From Rhyacophila brunnea (taxonomy: Eukaryota > Arthropoda > Insecta > Trichoptera > Rhyacophilidae): a stretch of DNA of 64,000 nt. Shown here one piece after another: positions 20,932-32,475 of this stretch; the first letter of the stretch is position 1; every line of letters starts with the position of its first letter. The notes beneath the pieces were generated by a model, which saw only the letters and a program-made list of their open reading frames with translations, made no database searches and was not told the DNA's origin. The position numbers and the translations under genes were made by a program. The stretch spans positions 1 to 64,000 of the forward strand of contig JAGYXB010001942.1 in assembly GCA_022495005.1 (NCBI GenBank), given 5' to 3'.

Positions 20932-20968
20932 AGCACTGGCTTTACAAGTGTCTTGTAAAGCCAGTGCT
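20932..20968. repeat. Perfect 17-bp hairpin
   Basis: AGCACTGGCTTTACAAG and its exact reverse complement are separated by TGT. It directly follows the dispersed repeat at 20827-20925, so it may be a terminal stem-loop of that element. Confidence 0.8.
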
Positions 20969-23079
20969 TTTAGTTCGGCGAGATAGTATGCGGGACTTAA
21001 AATGTGTTAACATTTCATAGCAATACTTAAGAAAATTATTAGTGCTGCTTATAGGAATTATATCGATATGATCATTAACAAAAAGGTTAGTTTTTTTAAT
21101 AATGGAAATTCATATTTAGAGCGCTGGAAAGCTCTTAAATTTTAATTGAATGTATTGTCACCTTAACTGTATTACGTTGTACGTGTACGTCACTGCACAC
21201 CAGATTTAAAGTTTCAAGAGAGTATAAACGTTGCAGACTTAAATAGAGTAATACATATATAGTAGAGATGAATTAAATACCTGATTTAAGATGACTTATC
21301 TATTGTTTATTGGATGAAAACTGCAGGAATACTTTATTGCAGGATTAACTTTTCGAAAGAGTCGAAAATCTTAATTATGTTGAGTCTTACCTGCAAATAA
21401 AAGAGAAACAAGTATTAATAAACGAATCAATTCACCGAACCATAGACAATAGAAACTTTCATACAGGGACCGAAAAGCGTCATAATGTCAAATCTTAAAA
21501 TCGTTACAGGAAAATCTTCTTACTATTTATAGAGATCGCTATTTTCTTGTTTGTTTTTCGACAATCATTCGCACTGTTGTGACAATTACATCATAAGTAT
21601 CGTAGAACTCCTGTTAAACTTATAAATCCTAATTTGGTCAAACATAATATTATTATTGAATACTATCATAATATTATAGAATATTTACCGCCCTGTAAGA
21701 TTACGTATGATACGTCTAATCATTACAAAAATCAGGCCACAAAATAAATACCTTCGATATTCGATTTTCAAGGGACCCTAGAAGAAAAACGATAAATGCG
21801 GGATATACAAATTAAAAAAAAACTCGTTTTTCTCCTGGATTTTTTGAAGTCTTGAATTATTTTCAGTTTCTTGGCCAGAGTTCTAGTTTTCTTCGTGGGG
21901 GGGAATTCTAGTTGCGACTTATAAAACTTCGTGATACGAAATGCGAGGTAAGCCTGAGCGTCGACCGACCTGTGCAAACAAAGCGACGCGACTGAATGGT
22001 CTGTAATCATAGACTATAGATACATCTAGACGCCACCCGTTGCATTGCTAAATGAAGCCGCGTGCCGTGCATTTGGTTTGTGGGCGAACGAACGCATTCG
22101 TCTACAAATGTTCGAGACCATAGACCATTTCGCTAGTGCTCGCCCAAAGTGCTCGCACTAGACGCTCAGAATTAAAATATAATTTTCTATTTTTTTTACG
22201 TTATATAGTATTTTTAAGCGGTCAAAATGCAACCATTAGGTAAAGATATCCATAATTTAAGTTATTTTAAAGAAACACTATATTACTGATATTAAAATAT
22301 ATAATAATATACAAATAAATTATCACGAACGTGTATCAACTTACCTATGAAACGTAATACCATCTTCTTGCTTATCAGTACGGCTATCATATTTTAATAC
22401 AACACACGGAACCATCTTTTCTACTTAATTAACTAAAAAATTTTACCACTGGCTTTATGTTTAACACAAGAAATAGCAATTTTAGCAACATGGTTATCGA
22501 CGCGTAGTTATGCAATAAGCGAAGATTTGCCGGCTACACCGTAGCAAAACATCTCCCAGATATGTAAACCTTTTATCTTACTTACTCTAGCGCGTGTCGC
22601 AGAGATTATAAGAGTACCGAATACTTTCTCACTCGCACTTATGCATCGTTTTTGTTCAGGCCTTGTCTGTAATAGTCTGTAATCATAAACAATTCTGCGA
22701 AAGCAATATGAAAAATATTTAACAAAAACGGTCAATCGGGATTTATGCGATAACGGTAGATCAGGTTTCCACCGTAGTGCTTTATTTATTTAAAAGGTTA
22801 ATTAAGTAGACGGTTTTAATTAATTTCTGACTTTATGATGACGTGATCTGTCCATCCTTGGTTTCGTCGAGAATTCCATCAAGGCAGGAGCCTCTTGATA
22901 TCTGTCGACAAGATGGTGGGCGACCTCGTGGAAACCGGATGATCCCATGACTGTGGTGGATACACTCGCGGCATCTCATGGATTCTCATCTGAATAAATC
23001 AGTCCAATCGTAAGATTCAGCAGCTCTGTTGGCCGAGTCTAACAAACCAGTCACCTATTTATATTGTCTGCCTCCTGTG
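20969..23079. other. AT-rich stretch, no supported gene
   Basis: Only short ORFs (75-80 codons at 21768-22010 and 22508-22735, minus) without recognised motifs. A GC-richer patch lies at about 21880-22160. No terminal repeats were identified. Confidence 0.35.
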
Positions 23080-23320
23080 TGTCTAGACATTTGGACCCTG
23101 GGGACCGTCTGCTGTAAAGATGGTGGCTGAGATCGGTCATCGCTTGACTGATAAAACAGGTGAGTACCGTTCAACTATGTACCTGATACAGCGAATAGGT
23201 ATAGTAAGCAGAAGAGATAATTCAGTCGCTGTTTTAGGTACTCGTGAGGTATCCAGAGACCCTGAGGAGGTATTTTATATACTTGGGGAAACCTTGTATA
23301 TCAATAATAGTTTAGTTTTA
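23080..23320 (+). pseudogene. Coding-like remnant resembling a retroelement-associated protein tail
   Basis: The plus strand reads coherently from about PWGPSAVKMVAEIGHRLTD through RSTMYLIQRIGIVSRRDNSV to LGTREVSRDPEEVFYI, after which it becomes hydrophobic non-coding-like sequence. The pattern of GxRL, TG, YLxQRI, LGT and FYI looks like a protein segment I associate from memory with repeat-derived ORFs in insects. I cannot name the family with certainty. An in-frame stop lies just upstream (near 23088). A splice-donor-like GTGAGT at about 23160 also permits an exon reading. Confidence 0.3.
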
Positions 23321-23537
23321 AAACTTTTGTCACTTATTTTGTTTTATTCTTTTATTGTTATTATTGTTTATCGGCATTATTTTTCTATTCTCTACATAAT
23401 TCTCCATGTAACTGATAAAATAATTTAAATATTGCTAATATTAACGTTGTTTTGGATTTGTGATTTGACAGACTATAACGACATTATTTGTATTTTAAAA
23501 TGAAATTCCTATGTTAAATAACTATTTAGTATATAAC

Positions 23538-23772
23538 GCCCACGATGGCCGCGCGGCTTAAGCGTTGCCCTTTGGCGTCGTGGGTTCGAATCCTGGGTCT
23601 GGCAAGTACACATATTGTTTTTCAATTAGTGTATGAGCCAGCATATGGACCTACTAGGTTGAGCAAGTGGCTGACATCCATTTCTCGTAAAAAACAAAAT
23701 CTGTTAATACAAATCTTCACTCTATGGAGGCCCATATGATCCTATTAGGATCGGACATGGTCGAAAAAAAAA
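23538..23772 (+). mobile_element. tRNA-derived SINE, family A, best-preserved copy
   Basis: A head with CGATGGCCGCGCGGCTTAAG (A-box region) and a B box GGTTCGAATCC (about 23583-23593) is followed by a family-specific body. The 3' end holds the small stem-loop GATCCTATTAGGATC, then a CGGACATGGTC motif and an A-rich tail. Pol III would transcribe it from the internal promoter. The 64-codon frame across it is incidental. Other copies lie on the minus strand at 53-293, at 45358-45478 and in the split copy at 45749-47181. Confidence 0.85.
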
Positions 23773-24347
23773 TATATATAGCATTGGTTACCGTTGTATT
23801 ATATTATAACAAGGAAATAACATAAAATTTATTATAACGAATAGCGTATATGAGTATAAGCCGAAATAAACGCGCAAGTCAAAAATAGACACAAAAAGTA
23901 ATATGCTCACTACGGAGAGTAAACATAAAGAGCGTTGTTACGTAAAAGTAAGTACGTAATGCCGTTACGGTTCATTCCCTTCGAATGAAATTTTTGGTAC
24001 ATAACAAAATACCGGCAAAAATAACTAGTGTTTTTATACCCATAACGAAACTGTTTTATGGGGAAACTTTCGGTCTGAACCGAGCCAACAGTAAAAGTAT
24101 GGCGGCGCCTGTAGCCAACGCCGTGTTTTAAAACCGACGCTCGGGAGCTAGTTATATCAAGTATTCTGAAAGACTTTCACTGAAATAATATTAAAATGAA
24201 ATATTAAATATAGTAGCTACTATATCTTTTAACATATAATACGCTTTTTGGCACGAACTACATCAAAAAATGTAAAGGGGCGATGTCACGAATTTTAAAG
24301 GAAGGTGAAGGGAAAATTGGTCGGACGTGTTCGCCCATCTCTGTCTA
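23773..24347. other. AT-rich stretch, nothing recognised
   Basis: No gene, repeat boundary or RNA could be supported between the SINE and the hAT target duplication. Confidence 0.3.
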
Positions 24348-24355
24348 CTTACGGC

Positions 24356-24933
24356 TAGAGTTGGGTTTTCGAGATTTTCCATCCCGAATCTCGAGAATTG
24401 AAATTTTTAAAATTTCGGGAAATCCCGGATCTCGAGAATCTTTTCTAGTGATTCGGGATTTCTTTATTATCAAATATTAATTGAAAAAACGATTTTCTAT
24501 ATGAAAGAAGTGGACAGAAAACACCAAACGTTCAAGGACTGATCGGGGCATTTAACACAATTAAGCCAACGTCGACTCAAAATGAGCCCAATTTTTGCAA
24601 CATCAGGGAATTTTGTGTCTCAAAAGCGTACGCGATTGTCAGACGCAGCGATTGACAGTCTATGTTTTTTAAAATTCTATTTAATTAAACATTATTTTTG
24701 TTTTCCTACTTTTATTTTGTTTGTCTTCTTACATAAAGAAATAATAATAAATATTTTTTTGGAATTTGTCTGTTTTTACACTGATTTTAAGATTTTTACA
24801 GGTTTTTTTTAAATTTCCCGATTTCTCGAGAATTCTTTTCTGGAAATCCCGAATCTTGAGAATTCAAAATTTCATCATTTTGGGAAATCCCGAATCACGA
24901 GATTGAGATTTTCTCGGGAAATACCCAACTCTA
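24356..24933 (+). mobile_element. hAT element, 578 bp, internally deleted
   Basis: The ends TAGAGTTGGGT and its inverted copy ACCCAACTCTA are flanked by a perfect 8-bp duplication CTTACGGC (24348-24355 and 24934-24941). Long subterminal inverted segments contain repeated TCTCGAGAAT and CGGGAAATCCCG blocks. The core keeps the end of a hAT transposase gene (24582 onward). Most of the transposase gene is missing, so this is non-autonomous. Confidence 0.92.
24582..24700 (+). pseudogene. hAT transposase C-terminal (dimerisation) remnant
   Basis: The frame reads SPIFATSGNFVSQKRTRLSD and then AAIDSLCFLKFY. This matches the highly conserved C-terminal hAT dimerisation signature (a SGNFVSKKRTRLSD-type block followed by a DALCFLKS-type block). 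The frame then runs into AT-rich non-coding sequence. Only this exon-like tail survives inside the element bounded by 24356-24933. Confidence 0.8.
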
Positions 24934-24941
24934 CTTACGGC

Positions 24942-27035
24942 TGTGTGAAAGTGGGACGTGGTCCTTGATTGTAACAAATCCGTCAGTCGCCCTCGTAACG
25001 TTATCAAGGCGGTACTTTCGACGATGTTTTAGGATTCATCCCAGAAACAATAACTGGCTTGGTTACTGCATTATACATGCGTGTATATAACGTTTATATT
25101 ATATGGCCTTCACTTGATATAGAAGATATCCTGCTGTACCTACGATTTTATATAAATACATAGATTTATATTTAGATATTATAAAAGTATATACATTGAA
25201 AAACTCGTCTTTCACGATATCTATATCAATACATAGGTTTCATGACGTAATGGGAATGCAATGTTTGTAATGTTTCCGTAGTATTATAGCGCCTGTACAC
25301 GTGCATGGATTTATTTTCACTAATAGTATGTATTTTAAACTATCGCGATAATAACTATTTACATGTAAAAGTGATGACTGTTTTGTATATCTCATTCTTC
25401 AAGAGTAAGTGATATTGTCATTGTATGACAAGTCATGAAAATCGGCTAACCTCAAAATGAGTCTCTGCGCGGTGTAGTTTGTTTTTTTACTGGCAGGTTC
25501 TCTACTATCGTTATACCGCGCAGATATCGTTTAGTCCAATTGTCGCGTGAAAATTCAGAAGCTTCTGATTTTTTTTTTGATTTGTGCATGCAATCTTGCA
25601 AATTGCACGATAATACATCGTCTCTGTTCTGACAGAATACACTAACTGGAGAATACTAGTTTTGAGTAATTTGACTTTGAAGTTGTTAAAAAGTTTGAAA
25701 TAATGGTATATCATGTGAGTTTATTAAGTAATCGTAAAAAGGATGACTTTAAAATAAAGACCGTTTATTTATTAAGAAGGTTTCCAGACGGTAAAGTTTG
25801 AAATAAGGAACATTTTGGTACTAACTCAATATGTCATTATTTCGAATTAGTGTCTTCTGCCAGAACAGTGACGACATATTGACACGTGATTTTTTTTTGT
25901 TATGGCCGCGATAATATTTGCTGTCAGCAGTAAATCCATGTACGTGTGAATGGGGTATGAGACTACTGGCTATATAGTTGTCAAAAATGAAATTTGCCCG
26001 CAAAAAAATTACACGACTTTATACCATTTAAAGTTTTTTTCTTTACTTTGGAACTGTTCCGTATTATCCCTCAATTTAAAGAATATTTCACCGCTAGACG
26101 TATAGCTTAACGTTTCTGAAAGTTTTCCATGCTGCCGATAAGCTCGGATTGACGGGATGGCAGGTGATGTTTAGGAAAAATAAAATAACCGACCCGCAAA
26201 CCGTAAATGATATCGTTCGTTAAGTTACCGTTACTTCTTGGATCGATCAACATAATATTATAAAACTTTGGTATACCTATATACATCGACTAAGATGTTT
26301 TCGTACAGTTAATATGTCCGTGACATATCACCGTGTTGACAAGAGCTTTATGAAATATCAGTGTAACTAAATGTATATGTAAGAAACATTTTATGTCATT
26401 CAAAATAGTGCATATAATATATACACACTGGTGGCGCTTTTCGCAACTGGACTGTACTTTTAAGGATGATGTGGGTTCTAGATCTAGGGGTGGGGGAGAT
26501 CTAACAGGATGCCAGACACCGACCTTTTTATGATGTTGGTGATGGCTCCGTGGTCTGGTTTCACCGTCACTCGCGCGGTATTGTTTGTTTGGGTTGCCCG
26601 GTGCGCGGCACGGTACACTGTTTATGGATGCTATATGAAGTTGATGAATGATAATGATTGGTGATATGAATAATGAGAGCCGGTATCACGGCTTGGCAGG
26701 TATTCAGAAGTTTCACTTGTACGACGGTCACACTATATCAAGCTGACCTGGCCATGGCCCACGAACAACTTCTGAATCAGTCTGTATTTTACGCGGTGTG
26801 GCAACACGCACCCGATCGTATCGTTGAGCTGACTCGATGGCGGTCTTTGAGTAACTCCCTGTTATTTTCCTCACGATCTATAATGACCCGTGACTGCCGG
26901 TCACTTGGTCTTGTGACAATAATACTGGATTCGGGATAGATGGAAATAAAGATGACAATTGCTAACAATCGGTGCAACCACAGACTATCTAATAAGATAC
27001 AAAGAGCGATTGATTTATGTATATTATATTTTATA
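24942..27035. other. AT-rich stretch, no supported gene
   Basis: A GC-richer block at about 26420-26940 carries overlapping ORFs of 88 and 90 codons on opposite strands. I recognise no domain in either. The rest is AT-rich with no clear terminal repeats. Confidence 0.35.
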
Positions 27036-27043
27036 ACTAGTAA

Positions 27044-27626
27044 CAATGGCGAAGACTCCATACTAAGCGATTATTGAAAGCATATCTTATTAAGTAATAA
27101 AAATAATTTGTAAATGTATATTGACGTATCTACCTATATAATCACTTTATTTTACAAAAATAATAATTTAATTTTTCAACGACATCTTTCGTGTATGTAG
27201 AAAAGAAGGTATGTATTAAAAAGAAATACAGATTACAGCACGTCTGTTAAAGGTTTAAAAAAATCGCCACACTGCGAAATCTGTCTTATCTTAAATTTGT
27301 AGAATTATTTTCGGGAATATTGATGTTTATTTGTATGGACTTTATGTCACGTGACCTCAAGATGTTTGGAGCAGTATATACGAAATGATATTAATGCGTT
27401 TCTAAGCCTAAAATCTTTGCGTATAATATATTATTATTAAAATAATTAATAACGAGATAATTAAAAATGCGTATTTCTATGGCATTCAATTATAGATCAT
27501 TAATGTGTATTCATCAGTAGAAATATCGTATTATCTTCTTATTAACCATAAGTATACCTGGCATGTATCTTCTTTTTCTCTGATCTCCACAGCCTACCTC
27601 ATTCCAAAATTAACCCTTCGCCACTA
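27044..27626. mobile_element. Older, shorter relative of the hAT-type element at 47747-48631
   Basis: The left end CAATGGCGAAGACTCCATAC and the right end CCTTCGCCACTA mirror the ends of the 47747-48631 element. Internal blocks are also shared, such as AACGACATCT, AAGGTTTAAAAAAAT and CTCCACAGCCTACCT. I could not find a matching 8-bp duplication, so one end may have decayed. Confidence 0.65.
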
Positions 27627-27762
27627 TTATAAAATATTACTTAACTTAACTTAACGAGTATTATAAAATGACTTAGTATTTATTGAAAATCGTCATCGGT
27701 ATTTTATAGGAAGACATAACGACCATAAACGGATAGATGCACAAATGTATAATAAATATTGG

Positions 27763-27825
27763 TATATGTGCCTCCATAGAGTGAAGATCATCTTTAATAC
27801 AATCTTTTACGGATGAAATATACGG
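27763..27825 (-). mobile_element. SINE family A 3'-region fragment
   Basis: GCCTCCATAGAGTGAAGAT, followed by a TTTAATACA-like and TTTTACG-like order, matches the minus-strand body of the SINE at 23538-23772. No tRNA-like head remains. Confidence 0.5.
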
Positions 27826-27965
27826 TAAAATAAAAAAGAAATTCAGAAGTTTCTAAGCTAACTAAGAGCTGTGATATCTTTGCACAGATTACGATGTCAA
27901 AATAAAAAAATACGCAAATTAATTAGGTAATATATTTCAAATATATAAAACAACGGTTAACCTAT

Positions 27966-27990
27966 AGTATATATATATATATATATATAC
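27966..27990. repeat. (TA)n microsatellite
   Basis: About 12 uninterrupted TA units. Confidence 0.9.
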
Positions 27991-28280
27991 GTAAAGCGCC
28001 TCTTCGTGATTACTTCATCGATTTGCTCGAATGTTTTTAACACGATCGTACCAATGTACCCCTAATATTTAAAATTTCGATGTCATTAAAAATTATGTTT
28101 TTCATATTAAAGTTTATTACGCAATATGTTGGAAATAACGCGATTGAATGAATCAGGTGAGAGTGTATTAAAAGGATAAACCTATAAATACGATCATAAA
28201 ACTCGATATGAAATTCCACACAAATCAAAATAATACAGATATCTTCAATGCCAAATCCCACATAATATAACAGAGGGACA
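27991..28280. other. AT-rich stretch, nothing recognised
   Basis: It contains a 74-codon minus-strand ORF without a recognisable domain. Confidence 0.25.
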
Positions 28281-28319
28281 GATCGACGCCCCCGAAAGTT
28301 TTCCCCCAGACTGGAAAAG

Positions 28320-28580
28320 CCTTCGCCATCTATCTACCCGCAAGCCATCCATAGCAGACCAACTAAATCTCCATTGCAAATTAACGATTTACAAGCACAC
28401 TGCAGAGTAATACGTTCGGCGACCCTCCGCCGTCTTATGGACTAAGTCCCAGATGCCTTATTGCAAATACGCCGTGATTTATATCCGACGCTGAAATTTG
28501 AATATGATAGTGAGGTGTACACAAAACACAAACTCAAACATGGCACTTTGTCTGACACAATCCCAGGACTAAAGACTTAA
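28320..28580 (+). pseudogene. Coding-like segment, unidentified
   Basis: One plus frame reads LQINDLQAHCRVIRSATLRR, a stop, then VPDALLQIRRDLYPTLKFEY and a TKHKLKHGTLSDTIPG segment before TAA. Base composition and lack of further stops suggest former protein-coding sequence. I do not recognise the family. Confidence 0.25.
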
Positions 28581-28851
28581 ATTTTCTTTTTATAACATCA
28601 CCAATCAAAGTATTCGATGTAAATAAAAACTCTTCTATATTCTTGCTAGTATTGACGTGTGTCCCTGAAACTATTTCTTGACAATATCAAGATATACACT
28701 AATACTAATGTATTCTTTAGTGGTTCAGTGAGTTTTAGATAATGGACGACGAACTCAGTACAGTAGCTAGCAAGTAAATTCGCCCATAGTGACATTCGCA
28801 CGTGCATAGGTAGACGTTACGCAATATCCATTATGCGATATCACGCATCGG

Positions 28852-29032
28852 GAATTTATAGCAATAATACCTTTATTGTAACGGCGTTAGAACAGTGTTT
28901 CTAGTATCAATGTTCGTTTGAGCGAACCGAACCATTCGGCAGACCCGACAAAAAGTTTCGTGAATTTATAGCAATATCACCCTTATTGTAACGGCGTTAG
29001 AACAGATTATGCCATTCGGCAGACCCGACAAA
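28852..29032. repeat. Direct duplication, two units about 110 bp apart
   Basis: GAATTTATAGCAATA at 28852 and 28962, TTATTGTAACGGCGTTAGAA, and CATTCGGCAGACCCGACAAA all occur twice in the same order. The second unit lacks about 30 bp in its middle. Confidence 0.85.
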
Positions 29033-29184
29033 AAAAATGAGTGTCATTTTTTTTCCAGATGCTTCGTCCATATTAATGTCATTGGTTTTAGAACGATCAT
29101 GTGACATGTTCACGCCACGATATGCATATTTTTCGAGCGACACAGCAAAATCTTTTTAAAAACTCACCTCCATATCCTCTTTGA

Positions 29185-29550
29185 CAGAGCATATGGACAC
29201 CACATGGTGCCTTTAAATCTGTCACTCGCGTGTCATCTTTTTAAAACTACAACAGACCATATGACCCAATGACAGTAATATAGTGAAACAGCGATGTATT
29301 TACCAATAGAAGGAATCAAATACAAGCACACAGGCTTTGAGAAAATCACATAAATATAGTGTGACCTCACCGAGAATCTAACCCCCGGATGAAAGACCAG
29401 CGCCTTACGCACCGGACTACTGGACTATTGCATCTTTCCAGATCATGTCAGTATAATATACCTAATCTGAGAACGGTATTTAGCAGCCATTTAGAACGCT
29501 GGAATCCGATTGGTGTGAAGAACTTTGGAGACATGGGCCTGGTCGAATTT
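29185..29550 (-). mobile_element. Degenerate LINE tail, interrupted by a SINE
   Basis: GCATATGGACACCACATGGT (about 29190) matches GCATATGGACACCACGCGGC in the LINE at about 34851. GTATTTAGCAGCC and CTGGAATCCGATTGGTGTG (about 29480-29520) match the LINE at 34965-35005. The gap between the two matches is larger here and contains a tRNA-like SINE head at 29360-29445. This implies insertion of a SINE into an older LINE fragment. Confidence 0.6.
29355..29450 (-). mobile_element. tRNA-derived SINE, family B (head)
   Basis: The minus strand reads GTCCAGTAGTCCGGTGCGTA (A-box region) and then GGTTAGATTCTCGGTGAGGT (B-box region), followed by a CACTATATTTATG-like body. Related sequences with GGTGAGGT and the same following block occur at about 53350 and 36880. 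Element limits toward 29235 are uncertain. Confidence 0.55.
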
Positions 29551-30792
29551 TTCAGATTCTTATGTGATCACTGAATCATGTGTATTTTTATATATTATAC
29601 AGTGGGGACTTCTATAAACTGTGCGTGTGTCCAGAGCTTTAGTATTATATGACGTCTAAGCAAGCTAGAACATTGAAGTTTACCCTAAGATTTCAGAACA
29701 CGAATACTTAAAATAATCCAAAAAAACACCATGACAATAATTAGGTACCACGAATTATAAAAAACTTTAAAAAGTGAACATTCTTGTATGAAGTTTGTTG
29801 TATTATTTTATATGTTTGCTGTTTAGCAATCACAAGTATTTTTGTGATTTTAGCTTATTTGCGTAACGCTTAACTTCGTATTTAATATTATTTTCCTAAA
29901 CGCAATAGCTTTCAAACGCAAGTAAAAAACCATCATAAAGTAATTTTAAAAGCAAACAGTAATAATATTTCGCAACTCGTTTAAGCGCGGGACTTTCAAA
30001 ACGAGTCGTTAAAGTTTTACAGAGTAATTTTAACGCTTTGAAAAAAACAGATGTTTCTGAATAAACTTGTTCTTCGGTGGAAACTGAAGTGTTTTTTATT
30101 GAAATAAATAAACAACATTTTCTGCTGGTCACGTTGTAAATGTGCCAGTCAAAGAAGGGCATGTTCATTTTGTACTTTATTTACCAACGCCAAACAGATT
30201 TTCGCCAAGTTTCTTTTTCTTACCAAAGAACCACAAACGTTTGAGGAAACTGGTCTGCGTTAAAGCATTGAAAGATACACCGTCTCTGCCAATATTTTAC
30301 GAATGAAAAGGTTTATTTAAATATCAGAAAAATGTCTAAAAAGTTATGTCGCAAAGGAAAAGTTAGGTACTTAACAAATTATTTATTAAAAAATGATACT
30401 GTAATATTGTTTATTTGTATGAAACTGCATGTAAAGCGTATAAGTTACCACCAATGCCAATCAGTGGCGTGCGGAAATCCTCAGTGTTTCGTTGAATATG
30501 ACCGATAGGGTTGATACCGAGTTCAATCGTGCAAATATGCACGTACTGGAGACTAATTAAATTAACTGATATGTAAAAACTAAATTTAAAATAATAAAAT
30601 GTATGTCTAGTCTAGAATAATATAATATTAATTTTCAACACTCTTATCCATTGCGATAAACAATTAAAAAATGCATACATTGGCAGTTTTGTCAAATAGT
30701 TTGGTTGTGCAACACTGGACACTAAGTATTATGTATTTATTGTGTAATTATATAATACTTCGTATAAACAATACAAAGTACCTATATAATAT
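29551..30792. other. AT-rich stretch, no supported gene
   Basis: A 90-codon minus ORF (29896-30168) has no recognised domain. A CAGTGGCGTGCGG string at about 30464 resembles a hAT terminus, but I found no partner end. Confidence 0.35.
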
Positions 30793-30797
30793 AAATA

Positions 30798-31167
30798 TGT
30801 TGAGAGATAGCCGTCTAATAGAATAACATAACAATATAACTAAGTAATATAATTAATAATATAAGAATAAAGAAGTTCGTGTCGAGACCTAGAACTCGCT
30901 GCGCCGATGCTAGATACCGACTATTGTTTGTGAGGGAGACAGATTCTACTTCTCACTATTACGCCGCACCTGTGTGTGTCGGCGTGATACTAGTTAGATC
31001 TCTTCGTTTAATTGTAACGCGCGCATTAAAAATGTAATCTGTTATAATAATTCTGTATAATAAATAATATTAATAATATTCATGCAGTTGAATATAAATA
31101 AAGTTAATAGTATATTAAAACTACGTTGCTTATTTACGATCCTCAAAACAATCCACTATTCCCAACA
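30798..31167. mobile_element. Solo LTR (370 bp) with 5-bp target duplication
   Basis: It begins TGTTGAGAG and ends CCCAACA, giving TGTTG/CAACA terminal inversions. It is flanked by AAATA at 30793-30797 and AAATA at 31168-31172. The interior has a GC-richer block and AATAAA-type signals. No internal coding region lies next to it, so it is a solo LTR left by recombination. The superfamily (copia or BEL-like) is inferred only from ends and duplication size. Confidence 0.75.
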
Positions 31168-31172
31168 AAATA

Positions 31173-32382
31173 TTTTTATTATTTTACAGTTAGGTACTAC
31201 TACTCACCATTCAATAATATAACTATACATACATATACAGCATCCCAATTCATAAGCCGCCTGCCAACATTCATAACCTTAAATTTAAATAGATAATAAT
31301 AATATTATTATGTACCAAACAGTAGGTACCTAATGACTTTTTTTCATTAGCATCACTTTAACCAAAAGTTACCATATATGAACAATATAGGTACCACATA
31401 CATATTTACGTGTGAATTACTTTTTTTTCGAATTCATAAATCCTGATCCCGCAACACTTTTATAATAACGGTTTCATCGCTTCTTGTAGACTTGTCTAAG
31501 CACTACACAAACTTACAAACATATTTTTTTTTCAAATATATATTTCTTGAATCCAAATAATTACGACTTATAAATTAATAGTGTGACATTTGCTATTAGG
31601 TACCTACATACATTATTATGTTATGAATTCGTGTTTCTATTGAGGACAATAATTAATACCATACATCGGCCCGGCGTCCGACTTTCCGAGGATCAGTATT
31701 TGAATATCACTGTCTTCCTACATTCTTCAATTCAAGACCTGTTTGGTTTGCACTTGAGTATTGTTTTCTAAATTTTGTAAAGCGTACCCATAGGGAGCAT
31801 CAAGCAACGAATCTGTATTCAAAGGGGGAAAAAACCCCGATTACTAATAAAAGGCCTCAAATCTGATTTTCAATATTTTATTGTCAAAGATTTACAATTG
31901 AATTTAACATTCACGAGTTTATAGTTATATTTTTATTTATATTATATTTTATGTTTATTTTATAAAAGTTTACGAAAAACTGCATTAAAGTGTGATTTGT
32001 AATTAAATTAAATATTTTACAACGTTTTTATTAGCTCGTATTCTTATTTTTCCGGTACAAATCTTGCAATCGATTTTTAACTAACTTCCCGACTAGCTAG
32101 ACATTTGAAACTTTTAGAATATATCAGAACACGATGCCAATGCATTTTTTTAATACTTTTAGCCATATTTAAGTAGAATTGAATTCATTTTCAGTTAATT
32201 CTGTTTTGAATGAAAAGTTATTTCTGAAGAAATCCATAATCCAATCCACTCTTATTGGTTGCTGAGTGGGTGGCCCTAGCAACTAAATTATTAATATATA
32301 CGTGCGTTACTATGGAAATCAAAATGATATTTCAGTATTCTATATTTGTTTGTTTGTTTTTTATTTACTTCATATTATCAAG
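31173..32382. other. AT-rich stretch, nothing recognised
   Basis: No ORF above about 62 codons, no terminal repeats and no tRNA-like boxes. Confidence 0.3.
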
Positions 32383-32475
32383 TACAAGTTTGAGCACATT
32401 GAGCATAATAATTCAACAGAAAATTTAAAAACGTTGTATATAAAAAGTTCTTTTTATCTTGTAATTATTTAAAGA
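32383..32475. repeat. Dispersed repeat, inverted copy of 20827-20925
   Basis: Shares AAGTTTGAGCACATTGAGCA-like and TTCTTTTTATCTTGTAATTA blocks with the reverse complement of 20827-20925. Confidence 0.7.

Noticed and set aside
26673..27061. 88- and 90-codon ORFs on opposite strands in a GC-richer patch
   Set aside because: No motif, mutual overlap, and neither frame extends. Not enough for a gene call.
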